A stretch of 64,000 nucleotides of DNA, from NCBI GenBank assembly GCA_943736015.1, contig OX031060.1, positions 13,033,501 to 13,097,500 on the forward strand. The letters are read 5' to 3'. Positions 55,481-64,000 of the stretch are shown in pieces. A program made the translations under genes and the position numbers. Every line of letters begins with the position of its first letter. Position 1 is the stretch's first letter. This DNA comes from Tridacna crocea (Eukaryota; Mollusca; Bivalvia; Cardiida; Cardiidae). The notes under the pieces are model-generated. The model worked only from the letters and a program-made list of their open reading frames with translations, did not search any database and was not told where the DNA came from.

Positions 55481-56529
55481 TTTTTCTCCCTTGATTTACT
55501 TTATAGCAAATCCATTCTCTCTGTGTTAAACTGAAAAGAACCTGTTCAGACAGTGATTGCAAAAAAAACCCCAAAAACTGAGTCCCATACATGATTGTTG
55601 AAAGGTAATAAGCAGTCATATATCTAAATATTTGGTTTAAGTGGATTCTGATGGATCACAGTGGTATAAATGCCATGTAGGTTAGCACTTCTGTATTATA
55701 ATATGATTACAGTCAAACCTGGTGATCCGTCCACCTCCATTCAGCGTGAACCTCCATTTAGCGGCCAGTTCAATGTCCCTCCAATCAATTTTACTCTATA
55801 TTGAACCTTTTTTCAACAAGCACCTTTAAAACGCACGCAACGGCCGCCGAAATTGTGTCCCGTTTTTCAAAATACCCTGGTAAGTAGCGGCCAATAACCA
55901 ACGGAAGTCGGACTGCCAAATTAAAATTTCACGCCTAGTGTACTTCTCACGTTCAACCGTTTTCGAATGAACAACTTAAGTGTCAAAATTGAACAATCAT
56001 ATACACATGTTGCCAATTAACAGGTGATTGCATATTACCTGATTACCTCGAGAATGTGTTATTTTGATGCAAATGATGATTTCGTAAGCTATTATACCCG
56101 ATTTGTCACAAATTTTAAAGTTCAAAATCACGTGTAAATTACCCGAGTCAGATAACGAAAAATGTCTTTCAACTTTCGATTTGATCTGACATTACTGTAA
56201 TGATTATATAACGCAATAATAGAGAAGCTGTTTCCCCTTTTTTTTTTTTGTTTTGTTTTTATTTTTCTAAAGGGTGAGAAATGATTAAAGAAAACTGTCC
56301 TAACAACCGATTGTAACCAAATTAGTATAGGTAATTACATATGCCGGTGTTTCAGAAATTGTCTTTGATTACGTTAATTTTTGACGATTACCCGGACGTC
56401 CCGTTGTCATTGACCAGTAAACCTACGATTGTTTGACCTTTTTGCCCAATCATCTTTCGACCATTTGATTATTTTGATTGATGATTATTCCAAAGATGCA
56501 TATTTCTTATGTTTTGACCCTACGATCTG

Positions 56530-57707
56530 TAGGGCTCCGTACCGGTACTCGATATATATCGAAAACCGGTATTTTACGTTCGATAGATATATCGGATCGA
56601 ACGTTTCTGTATCGAACAAAATATTGATCATCAAAAGAAAATAAAAGTAAAGCATATAAATACCCAATTTAGCTGTTTTTAACGGCGAAATTCATTACGA
56701 GTTTACTTTAGGTAATCTCTAAAGTCGAGTAGTCGTAGAGGTAGGTGTGGCTACCTGGGAAACTTACAACCAATCGAAATGCGTCATTCTTTATTATTCG
56801 CCCTGTACCCGTTACACAATGGATGACAATTAGCTAATACCCCTATTCTCGTTCCCCCGTCATGTTGTTTGAAATCTGCAAATTATGCATCAATCAGCAG
56901 ATTGCAGACAAATTTACGCTGATAATTGGTCAAAATAGTTGATTAGAGAAAGGTAATGAACATCTCGTGATGTGATCGAGAGGTAGCGATGGAAATAATT
57001 GAAGCCGTGACCTTTCAACCTTCCTAAGATTTTATTTGGTCGATCTTTTAATATTGCCGAAAAATGTGGCTCGAAAATCAAATATCTTTTTCCATTCGAT
57101 TATCTGAAATCAGTGTTCTGACTCGCGTAAATTATTGTGTAAATCATTTTATAGACTTGAAATTTCATAACAAATGTTAATCACACGCGAGACCTCACGT
57201 AAGAAAAAACACGGACAAAAAAGGCCATTATCTGTTTATCGTGAGTAAAATAACAGGTTTTGATGCTACATGTAGTTCTAATCCTTATTGAGAAATCTAT
57301 GTCGAATCATGCGAACATACCTATCCAGAAATGAACACGCATGAAAAAGTGTTCGGTGAAAAAAAAAACAACACGGAAACCCATGACACAACAAAATGTC
57401 TCCTTGACATTGTCCGATCAGAGTCCTCTTAGACTTTCTTTTCAGCTTTTTAATGAGTAGTAAATGTAGATCTAGTTAGAATTCATATTAATTTAGGCCT
57501 ACATAATTATGAAATTTCAATACAATCTAGAAGTGTTAAATTTGCGGTATTTTGTTTTTCAGGTATGCTGAAAAAAGAACAAACACAATTTTCGCATTTT
57601 TTTCTTTCTTTTATTGAAAATTGAAATATCATATGATATATCGAATATCGATCATTTTGTATCGATACAAATATCGTATCGATCAAACTGACCGATACGG
57701 AGCCCTA
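56530..57707. mobile_element. Non-autonomous hAT-type element
   Basis: Inverted ends TAGGGCTCCGTACCGGT and (inverse) TAGGGCTCCGTATCGGT. Flanked by a perfect 8-bp direct repeat ACGATCTG (56522-56529, 57708-57715), the hallmark of hAT insertion. 1178 bp, no transposase ORF. Both subterminal regions contain ATCGATA-rich palindromes. Confidence 0.85.
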
Positions 57708-57999
57708 ACGATCTGTCTGTTGTATTATTACATGCAACTCGATATATATCTAATCATGGCTTGTACCAAGTGAAAAGTGTTGACATTAGACTTTTAGAAT
57801 CTGGAAAAAGTTCTTGGATTCTAGCTGAACAATTTAAACTTGGGTTTGCACATGTACTTGTATATGGGACATGTAACACCGCCCCCCCTTTATAAATTTT
57901 TAGGAAAAGATAACCCCGAGACCATCTTGCGTGATGGACCTCTTTTAAGCAAGCACCTGTCTTAAGCAAGCAATTTTGGAAGGTCCCTTGACCGCTTGC

Positions 58000-58229
58000 T
58001 TAACTCTTTACCACACGAGAACATTTTAGACTGGTCCAAATTGAAAGCATTTGCAGACCACAAAATAAAGGTGACTAGAAAATAGAAATTTGTTCTGGGA
58101 AGGGTAGAAAACACTGTGGGGAAAGGAGAAAATGCTGGTTACCAGCATTTTCTCCTTTTCCTATAGTGTTTTCAAAAGGCTTCTTTCTTAGGGGGCGTCA
58201 AAAGTAGGGATTGTGTGGTAATGAGTTAA
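58000..58229 (-). mobile_element. Hairpin MITE, family A, inserted in the pogo/mariner-type terminus
   Basis: Perfect TTAA on both sides. Removing it restores 'ccgcttgcttaagacagg', continuous with the element's end. Confidence 0.88.
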
Positions 58230-58364
58230 GACAGGTTTGACTGTATTACTAATAGTATGTTGTTTCATAGGCCATTGTTCAGACAAGTATTAAAACAATT
58301 TGCTGCTTTCTGATATGTTAAGATAATCATATTTTGTAAATATTCTTCTTTCATCAACTTTCAG

Positions 58365-58524
58365 GATGGCAAGTTGAGAAGAAGCATGTTCTCTCTTAGG
58401 ATAGTGACCACAGATCACTATATGTCCTCCCCCCTCCCTGGTCTTGATGTCCAGTACTCAGACTTACGAGGGTCAGAGGTTAGAAGGGTGCCAGTAGTAA
58501 GAGTGTTCGGCTCAACCCCATCAG
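58365..58524 (+). CDS. REV3L: DNA polymerase zeta catalytic subunit, first coding exon (partial gene)
   Basis: The coding part is 58386-58524: ATG, 46 codons and one base of a split Gly codon, then donor GTAATG. The peptide starts MFSLRIVTTDHYMSSPLPGL and continues with a PVVRVFGSTPS motif, matching the extreme N-terminus of REV3L in animals. REV3L is a B-family polymerase that performs error-prone translesion synthesis with REV7 and REV1. The exon probably begins at 58365 after 'tcaactttcag', with 21 bases of 5' UTR in frame and a non-coding exon further upstream (inferred). ATG 58386 was chosen because it aligns with the family start. No following REV3L exon is seen before 64000, so intron 1 exceeds 5.4 kb. 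Confidence 0.9.
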
Positions 58525-58613
58525 GTAATGATGTACAAATATTCTGTTGCAGGGGAAGTGATTTCAATTGTCTAATCAGTTCTTATTTTGTTCAAAATAC
58601 ATACAGCCAAATT

Positions 58614-58838
58614 TGTAACTCTTTACCACAATATCTGGACTTTTAACAACCTGAGAAAGAAGCCAATAGGAAACATTGTGAGAAAAGAAGGAAAAGCAGG
58701 TAACCAGCATTTTCTCCTTTTCCCACATTTTTTTCTACCCTATCGAAGTTGTCTTCTTATAAACAAGATTTAATTTCTTGTCTGCAGATGCTTTGAATTT
58801 GGTCCAGTCCAAAAAATTGTTGCTTGCTAAAGAGTTAA
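58614..58838 (+). mobile_element. Hairpin MITE, family A, in REV3L intron 1
   Basis: Begins about 90 bp after the donor site. Left tetranucleotide GTAA, right TTAA shared with the next copy. Confidence 0.75.
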
Positions 58839-59050
58839 CCCTTTACGAAACGGCAACATTTTAGACCTATCCAAATTGAAAGTATTTGCAGATCTTATAG
58901 CGACTCCAATGTTGCAATTTTTCTTTGATCGGGTAGAGAACTTTGAGAAAAAAGTTACCAGCATTTTCCTCTTTTCCCACAAATTTTATAAAGGCAGTCT
59001 GACCACAAGGTAGTCAAAAGTCGTCATTTTGTGGTAAAGAAAGGGGTTAA
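58835..59050 (-). mobile_element. Hairpin MITE, family A
   Basis: Y end left ('acgaaacggcaacatttta'), hairpin partly deleted, TTAA at both ends. Confidence 0.7.
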
Positions 59051-59522
59051 GAAGCATGCTCTAGTATTTGCAGATACATGTTAGCAGATCATAAATGTTT
59101 CATTTGTGAACATGAGTGTGAAATTGAATTTTTGTAGCGAACACATATGTAACCTGGAATTTACTCGTCTTGTTTTCAGAAATTATTTACTGAAGTATGT
59201 GGAAGGGATCAAGACATTCCCCTCCTCTCTCCTATTTTATCAGTCATACTACTGAGTCTGTGTTCATCTATAACATTATTCTATTTACTATTATTTTTAT
59301 ACCCCTGCAAAACGAATATACTGGAATCAGCCTGTCTGTGTGTGGGTCCGTCTGTGTACAAAATACTAGTAATTTTGTGTCGCGAGCTTCTCCCACAGTT
59401 TTCCTTCAATTGTATTGAAAAGTTGCGTATCTGTTGATCTTATATTGAAGATTTGCTAAGCACAATTTTCAAGTGTCAGCTCTTCCTGGTTGAGGAATTA
59501 TCTCCCCTTAAACTGGACACTT
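59051..59522. other. No recognised exon
   Basis: Includes 'cccctgcaaaacgaatatac' near 59302, which looks like the start of another repeat. I see no REV3L coding match. Confidence 0.4.
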
Positions 59523-61092
59523 TTTTAGCTCTACTGGCTTTCAGCCAGCAGAGCTTATGTCATGGCGTGGTTTCCGTCGTCCGTCCGTTAGTCTTTTCTT
59601 GTTTACGCGATAAAGTCTGCATTTCTTGCCCGACTTTCGTGAAACTTACACAGTTTGTTTATCTCATCAATAGCTTTAACCCTATTGATTTTGAGAAAAA
59701 TCCAACCAACAGTATGGGAAAAGTAGCCATTTCAAGTTGAATTTCAAATTCTTGTTTACGTGATAAAGTCTGCATTTGTTGCCTGATTTTCGTGAAACTT
59801 GCACAGTTTGTTTATCTCATCAATAGCTTCAACCCTATTGATTTTGAAAAAAAATCCAACAAACAATATGGGAAAAGTAGCCATTTCAAGTTGAAAATTT
59901 CAAATTCTTGTTTACGCAATTAAGTCTGCATTTGTTGCCTGATTTTCGTGAAACTTGCACAGTTTGTTTATCTTATCAATAGCTTCAACCCTATTGATTT
60001 TGAAAAAAATCCAACAAACAGTATGGGAAAAGTAGCCATTTCAATTTGAAAATTTCAAATTCTTGTTTACGCAATAAAGTCTGCATTTGTTGCCTGATTT
60101 TCATGAAAATCACACAGTTTGTTTATCTTATCAGTAGCTCCTACCCTATTGATTTTGAGAAAAATCCAACAAACAATATGGGAAAAGTAGCCATTTTAAG
60201 TTGAAAATTTCAAATTCTTGTTTACACGTTTAAGTCTGCATTTGTTGCCTGATTTTCCTGAAACTTGCACAGTTTGTTTATCTTATCAATAGCTTCAACC
60301 CTAATGATTTTGAAAAAAATCCAACAAACAGTATGGGAAAAGTAGCCATTTCAAGTTGAAAATTTCAAATTCTTGTTTACGCAATAAAGTCTGCATTTGT
60401 TGCCTGATTTTCATGAAAATCACACAGTTTGTTTATCTTATCAGTAGCTCCTACCCTATTGATTTTGAGAAAAATCCAACAAACAATATGGGAAAAGTAG
60501 CCATTTTAAGTTGAAAATTTCAAATTCTTGTTTACACGATTAAGTCTGCATTTGTTGCTTGATTTTCCTGAAACTTGCACAGTTTGTTTATCTTATCAAT
60601 AGCTTCAACCCTATTGATTTTGAAAAAAATCCAACAAACAGTATGGGAAAAGTAGCCATTTCTAGTTGAAAATTTCAAATTCTTGTTTATGCAATAAAGT
60701 CTGCATTTGTTGCCTGATTTTCATGAAAATCACACAGTTTGTTTATCTTATCAGTAGCTCCAACCCTATTCATTTTGAGAAAAATCCAACAAACAGTATG
60801 GGAAAAGTAGCCATTTCAAGTTGAAAACTTTGAATTCTTGTTTAGGGGATAAAATGTGCATTTGTAATTAGATTTTCGTGAAACTTGCACAATATCTCAA
60901 TTATAGCTTCAACCCTATCTATTTTGAAATAAATCCAACAAACAGTATGGGAAAAGAAACCATTTCAGGTTGAAAATTACCAATTCTTGTTTTCGTGACA
61001 AAGTATGCATTTCTTGTCAGATTTTCATGAAAAAGCAAAATCAAATTCTCTACCAGTAGAGCATATTCAGGCCCTTCAGGGCCATCTAGTTT
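59523..61092 (+). mobile_element. Helitron-like tandem-core element, ~155-bp units with a 310-bp dimer
   Basis: 5' end 'ttagctctactggctttcag' and a CCGTC-rich leader. Core units begin with 'gtctgcatt' at 59615, 59768, 59924, 60079, 60234, 60389, 60544 and 60699, plus a diverged one near 60853. The 3' end is the hairpin GGCCCTtcaGGGCC followed by ATCTAGT at about 61072-61092, matching the Helitron hairpin-plus-CTRRT terminus. No Rep/helicase ORF. Confidence 0.8.
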
Positions 61093-61144
61093 AGTCAAAG
61101 TGCTGGTAGGGGGTATTAAGTGACATCTCTATAATGAAGTTCTG

Positions 61145-61372
61145 TTAACTCAGTTCCAAATGACAAAATTTTAGGATTGTCCAGATCAAAAGCATTGCAG
61201 ATGACAAAATAAAAATGATTAAAAAATTGAAATTTGTTTTGTAAAGGGTAGAAAACATTGTGGGAAAAGGAGAAAATGCTGGTTTCCAGCATTTTCCCCT
61301 TTTCCCACAATGTTTTCCAAAGGCTACTTTCTCAGGGTTGTCAAAAGTAGGGATTGTGTGGTAATGGGTTAA
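61145..61372 (-). mobile_element. Hairpin MITE, family A
   Basis: TTAA at both ends; Y end 'ccaaatgacaaaattttag'; hairpin with one mismatch (CCCC). Confidence 0.85.
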
Positions 61373-61703
61373 ACACAGCTAGACTGTTCTTCAAACTCTT
61401 CCTGGTAGTTAACCATAAAATATAGAACCCATTCAATAGGAGCGACATGCTATTGTACATGGAAAATTTTCTGATTTCCTTTTGTTGCACGGCATCAAAA
61501 AAACAATACAAACAGTACACACATTTGCATGCTGATTTGAAAGATCTAAGTGTGCAACCCTGAGTATTAGCTTTTCTTTGTTTGCCGTGAAGTATGTATA
61601 AGTTCAACATGCCAAGTAAAATTATGTGATATAATTGTTTAGGCCTTTTCAAAATAAGTGTTATCTTATTATCATGATGTCATCAAGAAGAAAAATGAAT
61701 ATC
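61373..61703. other. No recognised feature
   Basis: Nothing supported in this stretch of REV3L intron 1. Confidence 0.4.
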
Positions 61704-61897
61704 TTAACTCTTTTACCACACAATACCAACTGTTAACGACCCTGAGAAAGAATCCTTCTGAAAACATGATTGAGGGAAAAGGAGAAAATGCTGTGTTTTA
61801 TTCCCATTCCAAAACATTTAAAGTTTTCAGTCACTTTATTTTTGTCGCCTGCAACTGCTGTGAATTTGGACCAGTCTGACATTTTGTTGTCTGGTAA
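61704..61897 (+). mobile_element. Hairpin MITE, family A, hairpin arm deleted
   Basis: Left TTAA; after 'gagaaaatgctg' the right arm is missing. The right terminus runs into the SINE. Confidence 0.7.
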
Positions 61898-61899
61898 GC

Positions 61900-62418
61900 C
61901 TGGTCCCAATAGCGCAGTTGATAGTGTATAGGACTCAGGAATACAAGGTTGCTTGTTTGATCCCCAACTTGGTCAATTTTCTTTCCAAGGATTGATGATA
62001 GTCATTGGGACAGGATTCATTCCTTTCTAAATACTTATCTTAGTTTCCATGAGGATTATGTGGAAAAGCAGCAAGTGGCTTGGAAAGAAAATTCTGGAGT
62101 ACTGTTAACTCTTTACCAAATGACAACATTTAAGACTAATTCAAATTGGAAGCATTTGCGAACAACAAAGTAAATGTGAATCAAAAATTAAGATTTGACT
62201 TGTGAGGGGTAGAAAACACTGGGAAAAGGAGAAAATGCTGGTCACCAGCATTTTCTCTTTTTCCAACAATGTTTTCAAAAGTTCTCTATTTCAGGGTCGT
62301 TGAAAGTTGGGATTGTGTCGTAATGGAATGAAAGAAATTGCAGGAAATCATGGATAGGTGCACTGGCGGCCATGATATTACTGAAATATTGTTGAAAATG
62401 GTGTTTAAGATCAATCAA
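61900..62418 (+). mobile_element. tRNA-derived SINE split by a MITE
   Basis: Head 'aatagcgcagttgatagtg' and 'ttgtttgatccccaacttg'. The body is interrupted at 62105-62332; the tail resumes 'agaaattgcaggaaatcatg' and ends 'tgaaaatggtgtttaag' plus ATCA repeats. Same family as 46046-46340. Confidence 0.7.
62105..62332 (-). mobile_element. Hairpin MITE, family A, nested in a SINE
   Basis: Flanked by TTAA (62105-62108) and TGAA (62329-62332). The uninterrupted SINE at 46046 reads 'gtgctggtaaaagaaac' at this point. Confidence 0.82.
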
Positions 62419-62485
62419 ATATGGCCAAATGTTCAAGGTTATCCTTTCAAGGATTAATTTCTTGATAATTGTGACCATAGTTAGT

Positions 62486-62546
62486 TTGTCACCTGCAAAA
62501 AGTTTCGATTTGGACAAGTCTAAAAAAATTCTGGTTTAGAGTTTAA
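62486..62546 (+). mobile_element. MITE right-end fragment, family A
   Basis: Y-end remnant 'ttcgatttggacaagtctaa' ending at the TTAA where the next copy starts. Confidence 0.55.
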
Positions 62547-62771
62547 CCCATTACCACACAATCCCTACTTTTGACGACCCTGGGAAAGAAGCCTTTAGAA
62601 AACAATGTGGGAAAAGGAGAAAATGCTGGTAACCAGCATTTCCTCCTTTTCTCACAATGTATTCTATCCTTCACAAAACAAATTTCAAATTTTCAGTCAC
62701 TTATATTTTGTCGTCTGCAAATGCTTTCGATTTTGACAAGCCATAATTTTTGTCATTTGGTAAGGAATTAA
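62543..62771 (+). mobile_element. Hairpin MITE, family A
   Basis: TTAA at both ends; minor arm mismatches. Confidence 0.85.
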
Positions 62772-62884
62772 AAGCAACATTTTTTTTTTCCAACTTGAAT
62801 GGTCCTTGGTACATGTGTCATACATAACCTTGGTATGATTTGTTTTAAGTCTACATATATAATGATATTATGTGAAGTTATGGG

Positions 62885-63080
62885 TTAACCCATTACTACA
62901 CAATCCCTACTTTTGATGCTCCTGAGAAAGAACCAGCATTGTCTCCTTTTCCCACAGTGATTTTTACCCTTCTGGGAAGTTCCCAGAACAAATTTCAATT
63001 TTTCAGTCACCTTTATTTTGTCGTCTGCAAAGCTTTCAATTTGAACTGGTCTAAAATTTTGTTGTGTGGTAACGAGTTAA
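62885..63080 (+). mobile_element. Hairpin MITE, family A, left arm deleted
   Basis: 'tgagaaagaa' joins directly to 'ccagcattgtctcc'. TTAA at both ends. Confidence 0.8.
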
Positions 63081-63123
63081 AAGGCTTTTAACATACATTA
63101 TTAGTATTACATGAATGTCTGCT

Positions 63124-63151
63124 GTAACACTTTGCCACATGATCCCCAGTC
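63124..63151 (+). mobile_element. MITE left-end fragment
   Basis: 'aacactttgccacatgatcc' is an X terminus cut off by the next insertion. Confidence 0.5.
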
Positions 63152-63381
63152 TTAAATCTTTACCACACGACAAAAAAGTAGACTGGTCCAAGTTGAAAGA
63201 ATTTGCAGATGACAATTCAAATGTGACTGAAAAAGAAAGAATTTGTTTTTGAAAAAGTTGAAAACAATGTGGAAAAAGGAGAAAATGCTGGATACCAGCA
63301 TTTTCTCCTTTTCCCGCAATATCTTTAAAAGCTTTTTTTCTCAGCGCTGTTAAAAGTAAGGATTGTGGGGTAAAGAGTTAA
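63152..63381 (-). mobile_element. Hairpin MITE, family A
   Basis: TTAA at both ends; Y end 'accacacgacaaaaaagtag'. Confidence 0.82.
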
Positions 63382-63383
63382 TG

Positions 63384-63739
63384 ACTCCTGAGATCGGCCT
63401 TTGTGAAAACATCGCAGGAAAAAGAGAAAATGCAGGTTAACCTTTACCACACAATGACGACTTTTTATGACCCTGAGGAAGGAGCCTTTTGAAAACATTG
63501 TGGGAAAAGGAGAAAATGCTGGCAACCAGCATTTTCTCCGTTTTCCACAATGTTTTCTATCATATCAAACCAAAATTGTACCATTTGAGCCACTTTGAAA
63601 TTGTTGTCTGCATATGCTTTCAATTTGGATAGGTCTAGATTTTGCCTTGTGGTAACAGGTTAATAGCATGTTCTCCCGGAATGTTTTCAAAGCCAGCATC
63701 ATGGTCATTAAAACTCGGGAGTGTTTGCCGAAGAGTCAA
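63384..63739 (-). mobile_element. Hairpin MITE, family A, interrupted at its hairpin centre
   Basis: The left piece ends 'gagaaaatgcagg'. The right piece begins 'agcatgttctcccggaatg' after 63663. The insertion lies at the tip of the stem. Confidence 0.65.
63437..63663 (+). mobile_element. Hairpin MITE, family A, nested in another hairpin
   Basis: TTAA at both ends; X end 'accacacaatgacgacttt'; near-perfect stem with centre GCTGGCAACCAGC. Confidence 0.83.
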
Positions 63740-63966
63740 ATGTGAACTAATAGCGTCAGCAAACCTTTTCAATGAAATATTAATTGTTATCCATTAGTGG
63801 AATATTATTGTGATTGACAGTTTCGTGTGGTGCCTAGTATTCCCAGTGAAACCTCTATAATTTTGTAATGGCTGTGCTGTTGTTTGTTTTATTGAATTTT
63901 TCTCCATAGATTGAAAAGGTTTATCTTAAATTTTTTTAATCAAGGGAAAAAAAAAACAGGATGGTT

Positions 63967-64000
63967 TAACCCTTTGACTCCATGTCACACAGCATAATAT
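63967..64000. mobile_element. Start of a TTAA-type element at the window edge
   Basis: 'tttaaccctttgactccatg' resembles a terminus of this repeat class; the rest lies outside the window. Confidence 0.4.

Larger units (their letters stand above)
55710..58243. mobile_element. Decayed pogo/mariner-type element, TA target
   Basis: Left CAGTCAAACCTG and right CAGGTTTGACTG form a 12-bp perfect inverted repeat, each flanked by TA (55708-55709, 58244-58245). Without the nested hAT and MITE the element is about 1.1 kb. No transposase frame remains. Assignment is by termini and target only. Confidence 0.7.

Noticed and set aside
59173-59420. Possible REV3L exon 2 after 'cttgttttcag'
   Set aside because: The phase-1 reading meets a stop within a few codons and does not match the family sequence.

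Overview
Eukaryotic nuclear DNA, AT-rich, gene-poor and packed with repeats. The repeat types point to a mollusc, most likely a bivalve: hairpin MITEs, Helitron-like elements with ~155-166 bp tandem cores, tRNA-derived SINEs with a 'tgaaaatggtgttta'-type tail, and a Ty3/gypsy element with its integrase ahead of the reverse transcriptase. The species cannot be named from the sequence. There is no bacterial operon, CRISPR array or rRNA.

Two host genes are supported, both on the + strand. (1) 7628-9857 is the last coding exon of a DUSP8/DUSP16-type MAP-kinase phosphatase: it carries the end of the catalytic domain, a long Ser-rich tail and the conserved C-terminus. Its catalytic exons are not recognisable in the 7.6 kb upstream. 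(2) 58365-58524 holds the first coding exon (46 residues) of REV3L, the catalytic subunit of DNA polymerase zeta; its remaining exons lie beyond the window. The 48 kb between the two genes contains no other convincing host coding exon; two weak exon candidates are listed.

The main mobile element is a complete LTR retrotransposon on the - strand (46846-53226). It has 559-bp LTRs that differ at one position, a tRNA-Pro primer site, a polypurine tract, a 4-bp target duplication and one uninterrupted 1613-residue Gag-Pol ORF. The domain order is Gag, protease, integrase, reverse transcriptase, RNase H, as in the Gmr1-like group of Ty3/gypsy elements.

The dominant repeat is a ~190-235 bp MITE flanked by TTAA, with terminal repeats starting CCCTTTACC/CCCATTACC and a central, almost loop-free palindrome of about 66 bp. 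Roughly 70-80 whole or partial copies are visible (family A, plus related families B and C). In the MITE entries, strand + means the end reading 'ACAATCCCTACTTTTGACG' (end X) is on the left, and strand - means the end reading 'GACAAAATTTTAGAC' (end Y) is on the left. Many copies are stacked end to end and share one TTAA. Others sit inside older repeats, so target duplications can be read directly. TTAA targets and a CCC-start suggest mobilisation by a piggyBac-type transposase, but no such transposase is encoded here.

Other repeats: six families of tandem-core elements (about 4262-5545, 17515-18681, 26973-28264, 29760-30510, 37983-39232, and 42132-43440 with 59523-61092); a hAT-type element nested in a pogo/mariner-type element (55710-58243); several fold-back elements, including a palindrome with two 219-bp arms (36787-37237); and tRNA-derived SINEs. 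The two genes do not form a pathway together; they are neighbours separated by repeats.
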